A stretch of DNA of 64,000 bases, from contig NZ_BDMM01000004.1 of assembly GCF_002157625.1 (NCBI RefSeq), forward strand, positions 1-64,000. The letters are read 5' to 3'. This stretch comes from Brevundimonas sp. SH203 (GTDB taxonomy: Bacteria; Pseudomonadota; Alphaproteobacteria; Caulobacterales; Caulobacteraceae). The position numbers were made by a program, and so were the translations under genes. Under the pieces are notes generated by a model that saw only the letters and a list, made by a program, of their open reading frames with translations, was not told where the DNA came from and did no database searches. Positions 1 through 8,844 of the stretch are shown here, piece after piece. Every line of letters starts with the position of its first letter. Position 1 is the first letter of the stretch.

Positions 1-335
1 GGCGAGGAGTTGCCGCCCGCCAGGATCGACCCCAGCGGATAGGTCAAGAGGTCCTCGGGCTTGATCGAGCCGATGTCGGCCTGGATCGTCTGACCGACCT
101 TCTCCTCCAGCGTCATCCGACCCATCAACTCGGTGACGAACGCCTCCGTCGCCGCATCCGTCATCGCCGCCGGAGACGCCGCATGAGGCCACAACCCCGG
201 ATGCGCCCGAGAAGACTCCGTCACGATCGACGCCTCCGCCGATACCGCATGAACCGGTACGGGCCGGGACGGCATGGCCACCGCGCAGGCGCTCGACATG
301 AGGGTGATCACCAAGGCGGTGGCGGTCTTTCGCAT
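1..335 (-). CDS. Glycoside hydrolase family 3 enzyme, N-terminal part (runs off left edge)
   Basis: Only about 111 N-terminal residues are inside the window. The ATG at 335 opens a signal peptide (MRKTATALVITLMSSACAVA). Near residue 70 comes MTLEEKVGQTIQADI, followed by TYPLGSILAGGNSSP; both are characteristic of the start of the GH3 catalytic barrel in exo-beta-glucosidases and glucan glucohydrolases. A periplasmic or outer-membrane-associated enzyme that releases glucose from beta-glucans is the likely role. It follows the LacI-type regulator on the same strand, and a perfect LacI-type palindrome (453-466) lies about 120 bp upstream of the start. That fits an inducible glycoside-use gene. 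The substrate cannot be read from this fragment. Confidence 0.85.
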   Translation of the reverse strand, partial: MRKTATALVITLMSSACAVAMPSRPVPVHAVSAEASIVTESSRAHPGLWPHAASPAAMTDAATEAFVTELMGRMTLEEKVGQTIQADIGSIKPEDLLTYPLGSILAGGNSS

Positions 336-452
336 GGATGAGGCCTGATCTTTACGGCCGTCGCACCCTCCAAGCCAACCTCGGCGGCGCGCATTCAGGC
401 CAGTCGTGACGTCCAGATGTTGCAGCGGACGCGGCGGACAGTGCCAAACGAA

Positions 453-466
453 TGACAGCGCTGTCA
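453..466. promoter_or_regulatory. LacI-family operator palindrome upstream of the GH3 gene
   Basis: TGACAGCGCTGTCA is a perfect 14-bp palindrome with the central CG typical of LacI-family operators. On the minus strand it is preceded by T, so that TTGACA could also serve as a -35 element for the GH3 gene. It shares the half-site TGACAGCG with the palindrome at 4871-4886. Confidence 0.6.
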
Positions 467-488
467 AGAACGGGTTTGCGTCAAACGC

Positions 489-1541
489 CTATTGGGCCGG
501 CTCGGCCGTGGATTGTCGGGCGATCAGGTCGTGCGGCACGATGACACGGGCGTTCGGGTCGCCGGCCAGAAGGCGACGCAAGGGCGGGATCAGCCGCTGG
601 GCGGCGGCGGCGGCCATCTCAGCCACCGGCTGGCGGATGGTGGTCAGGTCAGGCGTGCTGAACCCCGCGCCGGGCGAATCGTCGAAGCCGGCGACGGAGA
701 GATCGGCCGGAACGGACAGGCCCAGACGCGCCGCGCTGTGCAGCACCCCCAGGGCGGTGTCGTCGTTGCTGGCGAAGACGGCGGTGATCTCGGGCGCCGT
801 TTCGTGCAGCCCCTCCATGGCGACGGTTCCCGACTTGAAGGTGAAGTCGCCCTCGACCACCCAGTTCGCCTGCACCTCCAGCCCGGCCTGGGCCATGGCG
901 TCGCGATAGCCGGCCAGACGGCGGCGGCTGGCGCCGTAGGCGATGGGACCGGTGACGAAGCCGATCCGGCGGTGCCCCTGTTCGATCAGATGCGCGGTCA
1001 TCTCGCAGGCGGCCCGCCGCTCGTCCATCTCGATGCAATAGCCCCGGTCGAAGGCGTCTTCCGGCCCGATCCGGGCATAGGGGGTGCCGGCGGCGTCCAG
1101 CACGTCCATGACCATGGCGTTGTCCGAATTGGGCGGGGTCAGGATGACGCCCTCGGGCCGGATAGAGTTCAACAGGGCCATCAGATCCCGCTCCAGATCG
1201 GCCGAGTTGTGATCCACCAGTTCGACCATCAGATGATAGTCGACCTGACGCGCCTCCATCAGGGCGCCGAACTCCAGACGACCCAGATAGTCGCTGCCCC
1301 GGCCGCTCTTCCAGTGTTCGATGGTCAGGTCGGCGTCGACCAGGACGGCGATCAGGGACGAGGAGGCGCCCGCCAGACTGCGCGCCGACAGGCTGCGGCG
1401 ATAGCCGAGGGCGGCGGCGGCGGCCTCGACCTTGGCGCGCAGGGCCGGGCTGACGTTGGGCTCGTTGTTCAGAACGCGCGACACAGACTTGATGGAGACG
1501 CCGGCGCTGGCCGCCACGTCATAGATCGTCACCGTCGCCAA
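489..1541 (-). CDS. LacI-family transcriptional regulator
   Basis: This is a sugar-responsive repressor of the LacI/GalR family. The N-terminal HTH is clear (TIYDVAASAGVSIKSVSRVL), followed by the hinge and a periplasmic-binding-protein-like effector domain (from about IAVLVDADL to the end). Total length is about 350 residues, normal for the family. The start is uncertain: a TTG at 1541 gives MATVTIYDVA with a G-rich stretch at good spacing; GTG at 1532 or GTG at 1583 are alternatives. It lies between a TonB-dependent receptor and a GH3 gene on the same strand. Palindromes at 453-466 and 4871-4886 are probable binding sites, so it likely controls GH3 and the receptor, induced by a plant-type oligosaccharide. 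Confidence 0.92.
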   Translation of the reverse strand: MATVTIYDVAASAGVSIKSVSRVLNNEPNVSPALRAKVEAAAAALGYRRSLSARSLAGASSSLIAVLVDADLTIEHWKSGRGSDYLGRLEFGALMEARQVDYHLMVELVDHNSADLERDLMALLNSIRPEGVILTPPNSDNAMVMDVLDAAGTPYARIGPEDAFDRGYCIEMDERRAACEMTAHLIEQGHRRIGFVTGPIAYGASRRRLAGYRDAMAQAGLEVQANWVVEGDFTFKSGTVAMEGLHETAPEITAVFASNDDTALGVLHSAARLGLSVPADLSVAGFDDSPGAGFSTPDLTTIRQPVAEMAAAAAQRLIPPLRRLLAGDPNARVIVPHDLIARQSTAEPAQ

Positions 1542-1628
1542 AGCCCGCCCCCGAACACCACCCGTTCCCGTTGTTCTTAGCACCGCTGTCGGAAATAGCG
1601 ATGTCGCAAGGCGACCTCGGCAGCCCCA

Positions 1629-1662
1629 TAAAAAAGGGGCGTCGATCGGTGATCGACGCCCC
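1629..1662 (-). terminator. Rho-independent terminator of the TonB-dependent receptor gene
   Basis: Read on the minus strand, a 12-bp perfect stem (GGGGCGTCGATC with its complement, three-base loop) is followed directly by six T residues. It sits 24 bp after the receptor stop codon. Confidence 0.85.
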
Positions 1663-1685
1663 AGGCCTTCGGCTCAAAGAAGGTC

Positions 1686-4600
1686 CTAGAAGGTGTAGCG
1701 CAGGCTCAGAGTCACGCGGCGGTCGCTGCGGAAGTAGGAGCGCGGCGCCAGCGGGCCGGATTGGTTGGCGCCGTTCAGATTGTAGGACGTCTGCTGCTGG
1801 GTGACAGTGACCTCGTCCAGCAGGTTGGCGCCGTACACACCGATCTTCCAGTTGTCGTTCAGGGTGTAGAAGATCGACCCGTCCAGCTGCCCCGTCGAGG
1901 CGTTGAAGATCGGCGAGAACGGATTCACGTCGTCGCGCGGCGTCAGCAGGAAGCCGTTGCGCCAGTTGTAGGCCAGGCGCGCCGACAGACGATCCCGCTC
2001 ATAGAAGACCGAGACGTTGTAGGTGTGGCGCGACAGCTGTTGCAGCGGCAGCTCCAGACCCACGTAGCGCGCTTCCGTCACCGCATTGGGGAAGGTCGAC
2101 GGCTCGACGAAGGTGTAGTTCGCCTCCATGCCCAGGCCGCTGAGCAGGCCCGGCAGGAAGGTGTAGGTCTGCTGGTAGCCGACCTCGAAGCCCTTGATCC
2201 AGCCCGAGCCGATGTTGACCTGCTGGTTGACCTGGACGTCGGTGGAGACGCCCTGGGCGTTGCTGAACTGCTGGACGGTCGAACCGCTGGCCAGAATGTC
2301 CGACAGGTCCTTGTAGAAGGCGTTGAAGGTCAGCGAGCTGCCGGGCTTGAAGTACCACTCCACGCCCAGGTCGTAGTTCCAGGACCGCACGCCCGTCAGC
2401 TGCGAACCACCCGTCCAGGTCGTCAGCAGCGGGGCGGTGTTGACGTCGCCGCCGTTGTCGCGAACCTGGTTCATGTCCGTATAGAACAGGGTGGCGGCGA
2501 AGGCCGTCACGCCGAAGTCGGGACGGGTCATGGCGCGCGAAACGGCGCCGCGGAACACCCATTCCTTGTACTTCAGATTGACGTTCAGGCTGGGCAGCCA
2601 GTCTTCATAGGTGTTGCTGCGCTCGACATTCTGGAAGCTGCCGTCGCTGAAGGCGATCAACTGGTTCAGGCGATCGTTCGACAGCAGGCAGTAGCCCGGC
2701 GCCGATTGGCCCGGCTGAACGGTGGAGCAGCGATAGCGCGCGATGTCTGCGGCGTTCGACTGGGTGACCGGGATATTCTGACCCGGGAAGCGCGGATCGT
2801 TGAAGTTCGCATCGCCGAAGTTCTGGCGCACGTCGGGGCTGGAGATGAAGCCGCGCGTCTGGAAGTCGGTCTTGGCGTAGCGAACGCCCAGATTGCCGGT
2901 GATGGCGGTGTCGGGGCCGAAGACGTCGTCCCAGCCGAAGTCGAACCGAACATAGGCCGATGTCGTCTGTTCCGCCGAGTTGTTGACGTCGCCCGGCAGG
3001 AAGGGCGTGCCGGCCATGACGCCGGGGCGTTGATCCAGGGGCTTCCAGGTGGAGCCGGAGCTGCTGGCCGCTTTCAGGGCCGCCTGAAGCGTGCCGTCGC
3101 GATAGGCCGAAGCCAGACCGATCGTCGGATAATAGCCGGTCATCGGCGTCGGATTATGGCCCCGCTGGAAGTTCGGGAAGTCATAGCTTTCGACGGCCAG
3201 CGGGCCCGAGGTCTGGAACGGCGTGGCGCCGCCGGCCCAGCTCTCGGAAATCGCACCCCAGTTATAGGTGGTGTAGCGGCGGGTCTGTTCGCGATCCGAG
3301 TAGCGGGCGCCCATGCGGATGGCGCGCAGCGGCGAATTGTCGAAGTCGTATTTCAGATCGGCCTTGAACGCCTTCTGCTCGCCCTCGGACTGTTCGATGT
3401 GGTCCATGGCGGCGCGATAGTAGAAGTTCGCCGGGTCGTTGGTGCGCGCCGAGGGCTGTCCCGAGGCGTCGACGAACTGGATGTCCGGCACGCCGTGACG
3501 CCCTTCGCCGATCAGGGTGTAGAGCGGCGTGGTGGCGCCATAGACGCTCATGTCCAGGTCGTCGGCGCTCGCCTTGGTGTACTGGGCGTCCAGCCAGATC
3601 GCCAGACGATCGATCGGGTGGAATTCGGCCGACAGCGAGAAGTCCTCGGTCAGGGTCTGCAGATCGCGCTGGCGCTTGGGCAGGACCTGGAGGTTCGGCG
3701 CATTGTTGACCAAGAGGCCGCTGGTGAAGACGCCGTTGGAATCATAGGTGAAGGACTGGCCCGGAAGAGGCGTGGGGTTGCCGCCGCTGCCTAGGTCCAC
3801 CTCGACCACCCGCTCGGTCCAGCCGGATTGGGAGTCGGCGCGGATGTATTCGCCGGTCAGCTTGGCGCGGCCGTCGGTCGATTCCCACTGCAGCGAACCG
3901 TCCAGCGTCGAACGCGAGCGGTCGAACTGCTGGGTCCGCACGGCGCCGCCGCGCGGGACGTAGCGGCGATCATTGCCGTTCGACAGATCCGAGCGATAGG
4001 TGAAGTCCGTCAGGTGCGAACCATAGGCCTCGGAATAGAGGTCGGATTCGCCATAGCTCAGCAGGGCGCCGAACACGCCGTGCTGGGTGTCCCAGACGTT
4101 GCTGACCAGAGCCGAATAGCCCAGGCCCGGCTTCTCGCGCAGATCGCCATACGAACCCTCGGCCGTGGCGCCGAAGACGAACTTGCGGCTGTCGAAGGGC
4201 TTGCGGGTGCGCAGATCGACCACGCCGGCGATGCCGCCTTCGATGCGGTCTGCCGTGGCGTTCTTGAAGACCTGAACGCTGGACAGCAGTTCGGGCGAGA
4301 CGTCGTTGAAGCCCAGGGCGCGGCCGGTGTTGACGCTGAAGGCGTCGCGGCCGTTGAACTCGGAGCGGACGTAGGACAGGCCGCGAATGATGACGTTGGA
4401 GCCTTCGACCGAGAAGTGGTCGGGGTCGGTCGGGCCCTGGAAGCGGTTGATGTTCACGCCGGGGATGCGCTGCAGCACCTCGTTGACCGACTTGTCCGGC
4501 AGGGCGCCGATGTCGTCGGCGGTGACGGCGTCGACGAAGGTGTCGGAGTCGCGCTTGATCGCCTGCGACGAGGCGATGCGCGCGCGGATGCCGGTGACGA

Positions 4601-4781
4601 CGACGTCGTCGATCTGGGTCGCGCCGTCCGCGGCCGGAGCCGTCGTCTGCGGCTCAGAGGCCGTCTGGGCGTGGGCGGCGGTCGCGCCGACCACCGCGAC
4701 CGTCAAGGCCAGGGCGGAAACGGAACGGCGAAGCCCGCGAGCGGCGGGCGCACGTCCGGCATGGAACATTTCTGACTTCAC
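1686..4781 (-). CDS. TonB-dependent outer-membrane receptor
   Basis: About 1031 residues. The GTG at 4781 is preferred because GGGGGAACC lies just upstream at normal spacing; an in-frame ATG at 4769 is the alternative. A signal peptide ends at AAAHAQ-type cleavage, followed by a plug domain (DDVVVTGIRARI, then LPDKSVNEVLQRIPGVNI) and a long 22-strand-type barrel that ends in the canonical aromatic C-terminus LSLRYTF. Receptors of this size paired with tryptophan halogenases and LacI regulators in Caulobacterales usually import plant oligosaccharides. A palindromic operator at 4871-4886 lies about 90 bp upstream, and the gene ends in its own terminator. The ligand is not determined by the sequence. 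Confidence 0.93.
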   Translation of the reverse strand: MKSEMFHAGRAPAARGLRRSVSALALTVAVVGATAAHAQTASEPQTTAPAADGATQIDDVVVTGIRARIASSQAIKRDSDTFVDAVTADDIGALPDKSVNEVLQRIPGVNINRFQGPTDPDHFSVEGSNVIIRGLSYVRSEFNGRDAFSVNTGRALGFNDVSPELLSSVQVFKNATADRIEGGIAGVVDLRTRKPFDSRKFVFGATAEGSYGDLREKPGLGYSALVSNVWDTQHGVFGALLSYGESDLYSEAYGSHLTDFTYRSDLSNGNDRRYVPRGGAVRTQQFDRSRSTLDGSLQWESTDGRAKLTGEYIRADSQSGWTERVVEVDLGSGGNPTPLPGQSFTYDSNGVFTSGLLVNNAPNLQVLPKRQRDLQTLTEDFSLSAEFHPIDRLAIWLDAQYTKASADDLDMSVYGATTPLYTLIGEGRHGVPDIQFVDASGQPSARTNDPANFYYRAAMDHIEQSEGEQKAFKADLKYDFDNSPLRAIRMGARYSDREQTRRYTTYNWGAISESWAGGATPFQTSGPLAVESYDFPNFQRGHNPTPMTGYYPTIGLASAYRDGTLQAALKAASSSGSTWKPLDQRPGVMAGTPFLPGDVNNSAEQTTSAYVRFDFGWDDVFGPDTAITGNLGVRYAKTDFQTRGFISSPDVRQNFGDANFNDPRFPGQNIPVTQSNAADIARYRCSTVQPGQSAPGYCLLSNDRLNQLIAFSDGSFQNVERSNTYEDWLPSLNVNLKYKEWVFRGAVSRAMTRPDFGVTAFAATLFYTDMNQVRDNGGDVNTAPLLTTWTGGSQLTGVRSWNYDLGVEWYFKPGSSLTFNAFYKDLSDILASGSTVQQFSNAQGVSTDVQVNQQVNIGSGWIKGFEVGYQQTYTFLPGLLSGLGMEANYTFVEPSTFPNAVTEARYVGLELPLQQLSRHTYNVSVFYERDRLSARLAYNWRNGFLLTPRDDVNPFSPIFNASTGQLDGSIFYTLNDNWKIGVYGANLLDEVTVTQQQTSYNLNGANQSGPLAPRSYFRSDRRVTLSLRYTF

Positions 4782-4870
4782 TTTTGGTTCCCCCGAGGTC
4801 CGACGGTCCTGCCCGTCGATAAGAGTATCGGCAGCCTTATCGACCGTCCGCGAGCGTCTATGACGCCCGA

Positions 4871-4886
4871 TTGACAGCGATGTCAA
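4871..4886. promoter_or_regulatory. LacI-family operator upstream of the TonB-dependent receptor
   Basis: TTGACAGCGATGTCAA is a 16-bp near-perfect palindrome with arms TTGACA/TGTCAA. It shares the half-site TGACAGCG with the site at 453-466. On the minus strand it also presents TTGACA, so a bound repressor could cover a -35 box. Confidence 0.6.
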
Positions 4887-4956
4887 CGCTCCGCGACAGT
4901 GTTCGGCGCGTTTTTCTCGGCGTGAGTGATCGAGGCGACAGGCCGGGGCCGCAGAC

Positions 4957-6483
4957 CTATGAGGCGCGACGGTCCATCGTGGCGGCCAGCATGTCCGTGT
5001 GCGACGGCAGGGCGTCGGCGGTGCGCCAGATGCTGTCCTTGATCGCCGCCAGCCGCCCCAGATTGGCGTCGCGCCCGATCACGTCCGAGACCGGATGACG
5101 CCCGCGCGGGGCCAGCCCCTGGCCGACCGCGACCGCCAGCCAGCTGGATTCGCCGAAGATGTCGTGATCGCGCCGGATCACGCGCCCCGTCTCCTCGAAC
5201 AGGGCGATCTTTTCGGCCAGCCGATCCGGGATCGGCATGGTGCGGACCTGATCCCAGAACGGCCCGTCCCGCTGCGTGACCTTGTAATGGAGGATCAGGA
5301 AGTCGCGGACCGTGGTGAATTCCTCTTCCATCAAGGCGTTGAATTCGCGCCGCAAGGCCTCGTCGGTCGTGCGTGCGGGGAACAGGGCGATCAGCTTGGT
5401 GATGGCGCTCTGGATCAGATGGATGCTGGTCGATTCCAGCGGCTCCAGGAACCCGCTGGACAGGCCGACCGCCACGCAGTTGCGCTTCCAGCACTGGCGA
5501 CGGCGGCCGGTGACGAACCGCAGCCGACGCGGCGGGGCCAGGGCCGGCCCCTCCAGCCGCGACATCAGGGCGTCCTCCGCCTCCTGATGCGACAGATGGC
5601 TGGAGGCATAGACATAGCCGTTGCCGACCCGGTGCTGCAGCGGAATGCGCCATTGCCAGCCGGCCTCGCGCGCGGTGGAGCGGGTATAGGGCGACAGGGG
5701 TTCGACCCGCTCGCACGGCACGGCGACCGCGCTGTCGCAGGGTAGCCAGGCGGACCAGTCGTCATAGCCGGCGTTCAGGGTCTTTTCGATCAGCAGGCCG
5801 ATGAAGCCGGTGCAGTCGATGAAGAAGTCGCCCGAAACGACGCCGCCGTCCTCCAGCGTCACGCCCGACACGTCGCCATTCTCTGCCTGCTGGACCGCCA
5901 CGATCCGCCCCTCGCGCCGGACGACGCCCAGACCCTCGGCGAACCGGCGCAGGAAGCCGGCGTAAAGGGCCGCGTCGAAATGATAGGCGTAGCCCAGACT
6001 GGACAGGGGCGATTGCGGGCCGCCCTGCGGGTGGGCGAACCGTCCGCGCCGCGCGGCCTGCCAGGCCATGGAATAGGTTTCCAGAGGCTCGACCTGACCC
6101 TCGGCGCAGGCCTTCAGCCAAAAATGATGGAAGGCGATGCCCTCCATATCCACGCCGAAGGCGCCGAACGGGTGGAAGTAGCGCTCGCCGTCGCGCCGCC
6201 AGCCGTCGAATTCGATCCCCAGCTTGAAGGTGGCCTTGGTCTCGCGCAGGAAATCCGCCTCGTCGATGCCGAGCCGGGCGTTGAACTTCAGGATTTCCGG
6301 GATCGTCGCCTCGCCCACGCCGATGATGCCGATGGCCTCGGACTCGACCAGCGTCACCGACTTGCCCGCCCCTTCGAACGTATGAGCCAGGGCCGCCGCC
6401 GCCATCCAGCCGGCGGTTCCCCCGCCGACGATGACGATGTTCTGGATGTCTGAAGGGGACTGGGACAAGGTCGGCCGCCGCAT
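4957..6483 (-). CDS. Flavin-dependent tryptophan halogenase family protein
   Basis: About 508 residues from the ATG at 6483; a TTG at 6534 would extend it. The FAD-binding motif GGGTAGW is close to the N-terminus, then GIIGVGEATIP, and the C-terminal half has the family motif GWQWRIP with VGNGYVY after it. Members of this family oxidise chloride with FADH2 to halogenate aromatic substrates, but many Caulobacterales members sit beside TonB receptors with no known halogenation role. It lies upstream of the receptor on the same strand, with the operator at 4871-4886 between them, so the receptor can be induced separately. Membership is secure; the substrate is unknown. Confidence 0.9.
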   Translation of the reverse strand: MRRPTLSQSPSDIQNIVIVGGGTAGWMAAAALAHTFEGAGKSVTLVESEAIGIIGVGEATIPEILKFNARLGIDEADFLRETKATFKLGIEFDGWRRDGERYFHPFGAFGVDMEGIAFHHFWLKACAEGQVEPLETYSMAWQAARRGRFAHPQGGPQSPLSSLGYAYHFDAALYAGFLRRFAEGLGVVRREGRIVAVQQAENGDVSGVTLEDGGVVSGDFFIDCTGFIGLLIEKTLNAGYDDWSAWLPCDSAVAVPCERVEPLSPYTRSTAREAGWQWRIPLQHRVGNGYVYASSHLSHQEAEDALMSRLEGPALAPPRRLRFVTGRRRQCWKRNCVAVGLSSGFLEPLESTSIHLIQSAITKLIALFPARTTDEALRREFNALMEEEFTTVRDFLILHYKVTQRDGPFWDQVRTMPIPDRLAEKIALFEETGRVIRRDHDIFGESSWLAVAVGQGLAPRGRHPVSDVIGRDANLGRLAAIKDSIWRTADALPSHTDMLAATMDRRAS

Positions 6484-6588
6484 TGGGAAGGTGGGATGGC
6501 GCGCACCTAAAGCCTGCTCGCTCTCATCCCGCAATCTAAAGGGCGCAATTTCCGGCGCCGGCGCCTCACGTCACATCGGCGACCGGCC

Positions 6589-6744
6589 TTACGGCACCAC
6601 GCCGGTTTGGGGGCCGATGCCGTCGCCTTCTTCCTCAAGGGTGGGCAGCACGCCGTCTTCGCGCGCGCGTTGCTCCAATCGGTCGGCGCGCTCGGCAAGC
6701 TGCTTCAGGCGGTCGTCGTCGGGGCGATCGTTCTGGTCGTTCAT
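6589..6744 (-). CDS. Small acidic conserved hypothetical protein (51 aa)
   Basis: The ATG at 6744 is preceded by GGAGA at good spacing, giving MNDQNDRPDDDRLKQLAERA and then a short charged helix and an acidic tail (TLEEEGDGIG). The Leu/Ala spacing suggests a single amphipathic or coiled-coil helix. No domain of known function is recognised. It stands alone between tRNA-Arg and the halogenase gene, all on the minus strand. Confidence 0.6.
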   Translation of the reverse strand: MNDQNDRPDDDRLKQLAERADRLEQRAREDGVLPTLEEEGDGIGPQTGVVP

Positions 6745-6820
6745 CGCGGTCTCCATGCGACGACATAACCCGCGACAGGCTGGGCCGTTGCACGGCCCGA
6801 CCGCATCGTGCGCGGCGATA

Positions 6821-6897
6821 TGGCGACCCCGGCAGGACTCCAACCTGCGACCTCGGCTTTAGGAAAGCCTTGCTCTATGCAGCTGAGCTACGGGGCC
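6821..6897 (-). tRNA. tRNA-Arg (anticodon CCT)
   Basis: A 77-nt cloverleaf is readable on the minus strand: acceptor GGCCCCG/CGGGGTC with one G-U pair, D arm GCTC/GAGC, anticodon loop TTCCTAA (anticodon CCT, decodes AGG), T arm GCAGG/CCTGC, and an encoded CCA end. The outermost anticodon-stem pair is A-G, a mild deviation. No integration remnant is seen next to it. Confidence 0.93.
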
Positions 6898-7365
6898 ACG
6901 GGCGATGACCTAGCGGCTTGCGGGCGCTTCGGGAAGCGGCGCGGACGACGACGGGCGGAAAAAGTGGCGACACACCCGGCGGCGTCGAGGGAGCGGCCTT
7001 GTGGTTAAGGCCCCTTAACCTACCAGATGTCGCGGTGAACAAACGGCGAATCGGAGCGTGTCAGTGATTCGGTCCTGATTCGTTTCGCGCTTGTTCCGCC
7101 GATCCGGCGCGGCCGTTAATCTCCGGCGTCAGGACGCAAAAGCCAGAGCCCCTGGGTCGCCCCATCGCCGTGCGGCGCACCCTTGCCCCGCGTGAGGCGA
7201 CGCGCCAGGCGGCGCGATTTTTCGCTTTAACTATAATCCCATAGCGCCCGCGTTCTCGTCTCGCCATCCGCTGTTACGTATTTCCACGGATAGGCGAATG
7301 GCCTATAGAGCGGATGCGCCGGAAAGTCGGCGAGAGGAGCGTTTGGCTGTTTTGCGTTCGCAAAC
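6898..7365. other. Intergenic region between tRNA-Arg and the histidine kinase
   Basis: About 470 bp with no supportable gene. Short open frames here have biased composition and no recognisable start context. It should hold the promoters of tRNA-Arg (minus strand) and of the kinase/regulator pair (plus strand). An irregular TACGTATTTCCACGG-like stretch around 7275-7290 could be a regulator site, but I cannot support that further. Confidence 0.4.
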
Positions 7366-8844
7366 ATGAGCCCCGACCCGGACGATCCACACGCCGTCAT
7401 CGCCGGCGCGACGGGACCGTTCGATCTGCATCGCGCGAGAACCTGGCAGGGCGGCGCCCTCGTCGCCTGCCTCGCCGTCCTGGCCGGAATGGGTCTGAGG
7501 CTGGCGCTCGAACCGTTCGCCAAATTCTACTATTTGCCCATGGTGTCGGCGGTCATGGTCACGGCGCTGATGGCGCCGCGTTCGTCGGTCATCCTGTCCA
7601 TCGTCCTGTCGGTCGCGGGGATCGAGTGGACGGTCAGGCGGGGCGGGATGGCGGACACGCTGGCCAACGCCAGTCTTTTCACCCTGGTCGCTTTAGCCGT
7701 GGCGGAGGCGTGCAACCGCCTGCGCGCCGCGCGCGACGCCGCCCGGACGCTGGCGCGCAATCTGGAGCAGCGCAAGACCCTGCTGACCACCATCCTCAGC
7801 TCCATGCCGGTTGTCACCCTGGACGAACAGGGACGGATGCAGCGCATCACCAGGAGCGCCGCCGCCCTGTTTGACCTGCAGGCGTCCGAGGCGGTCGGGC
7901 GGCGGTTCGATGCGCTGGTTCCCGGCTTCGAGACGACGGCAACCGACGGTTCGGTGCGCGGAGAGGAGCCCCCGAAACTGTGGTCGGTGCAGCGCCAGGA
8001 CGCCGATCCCGTGCTGTTGACGATCGAGGCGCACCGTCTGGCCGACGACGCGGCGCCCGAACGGTTCGTGCTGACCCTGACCGATCAGAGCCAGGCAGAG
8101 GCCGCGCGACGCCAGGAACGTGAACTGAACGACCGGCTGAGCAGCGTCTGGCGCCTGAACTCCATGGGCGAGATGGCGGCGACCCTGGCGCACGAAATGA
8201 ACCAGCCGCTCAGCGCCGCCGCCGTCTATCTGCACGCGGGCCAGGCCGATCTGGCGCGTCTCGGCCCCACCGCCGAACCGGCTGTGCAAACGCTGGACCT
8301 AGCCAAGGCCCAGTTGCTTCGCGCCGGCGACATCATCCGGCGGATGCGCGAGATGATCGCCAACGGCTCGCGCGCCTTCGCCGAGGAACGGATTTCCCGC
8401 ATGGTCCGCGACCTGGAGCCGGTGATCGCCCTGATCGGCCAGAACGCGGGGGTGGTTGTGCGCATCGAGATCGACGACGCCGACGATCGGGTGCTGGCCG
8501 ACCGGATTCAGTTTCAACAGGCCCTGACCAATCTGATCCGTAACGCCGTGGACGCCGTGGCCGGGCGTGACGACGGCCGGGTGGTCGTGACCGGACGGTC
8601 GCTGGGGACCGAAGGCTATGAGATTTCGGTGCAGGACAATGGACCCGGCATTCCCGACGGCCGGATCGAGCGGATATTCGATCCCATGACCTCGACCAAG
8701 AGCGGCGGCATGGGGCTGGGCCTGTCGGTCACACGCTCCATCGTCGAGAGCCACGGCTCGGCCCTCGTCGTCGGCCGTCCGCCCGACGGCGGCGCCTGTT
8801 TCACCTTCCGCCTGTCGCGGTCGATGGAGGCCGAGGCCGCATGA
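7366..8844 (+). CDS. Membrane-bound FixL-type sensor histidine kinase
   Basis: 492 residues. Several hydrophobic segments lie between about residues 30 and 110. A PAS-like segment (about 130-250; starts LLTTILSSMPVVTLDEQGR) follows, then a HisKA dimerisation domain with phospho-acceptor His276 in LAHEMNQPLSAAA, typical of FixL/DctB-type kinases. The HATPase domain shows NLIRNAVDAV, DNGPGIPDG and GMGLGLSVTRSIVE. The stop overlaps the response-regulator start by four bases (ATGA), so the two are translationally coupled. No heme-PAS histidine can be asserted from reading alone, so the signal is unknown; oxygen or redox sensing is only one possibility. Confidence 0.9.
   Translation: MSPDPDDPHAVIAGATGPFDLHRARTWQGGALVACLAVLAGMGLRLALEPFAKFYYLPMVSAVMVTALMAPRSSVILSIVLSVAGIEWTVRRGGMADTLANASLFTLVALAVAEACNRLRAARDAARTLARNLEQRKTLLTTILSSMPVVTLDEQGRMQRITRSAAALFDLQASEAVGRRFDALVPGFETTATDGSVRGEEPPKLWSVQRQDADPVLLTIEAHRLADDAAPERFVLTLTDQSQAEAARRQERELNDRLSSVWRLNSMGEMAATLAHEMNQPLSAAAVYLHAGQADLARLGPTAEPAVQTLDLAKAQLLRAGDIIRRMREMIANGSRAFAEERISRMVRDLEPVIALIGQNAGVVVRIEIDDADDRVLADRIQFQQALTNLIRNAVDAVAGRDDGRVVVTGRSLGTEGYEISVQDNGPGIPDGRIERIFDPMTSTKSGGMGLGLSVTRSIVESHGSALVVGRPPDGGACFTFRLSRSMEAEAA

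Noticed and set aside
1761..3794. Long plus-strand open frame opposite the TonB receptor
   Set aside because: Shadow of the receptor gene; composition is typical of reversed GC-rich coding DNA.
6808..7008. Plus-strand open frame over tRNA-Arg
   Set aside because: The sequence is mostly the reverse complement of the tRNA.
7227..7523. Minus-strand open frame starting before the histidine kinase
   Set aside because: It overlaps the kinase start and has no family features.
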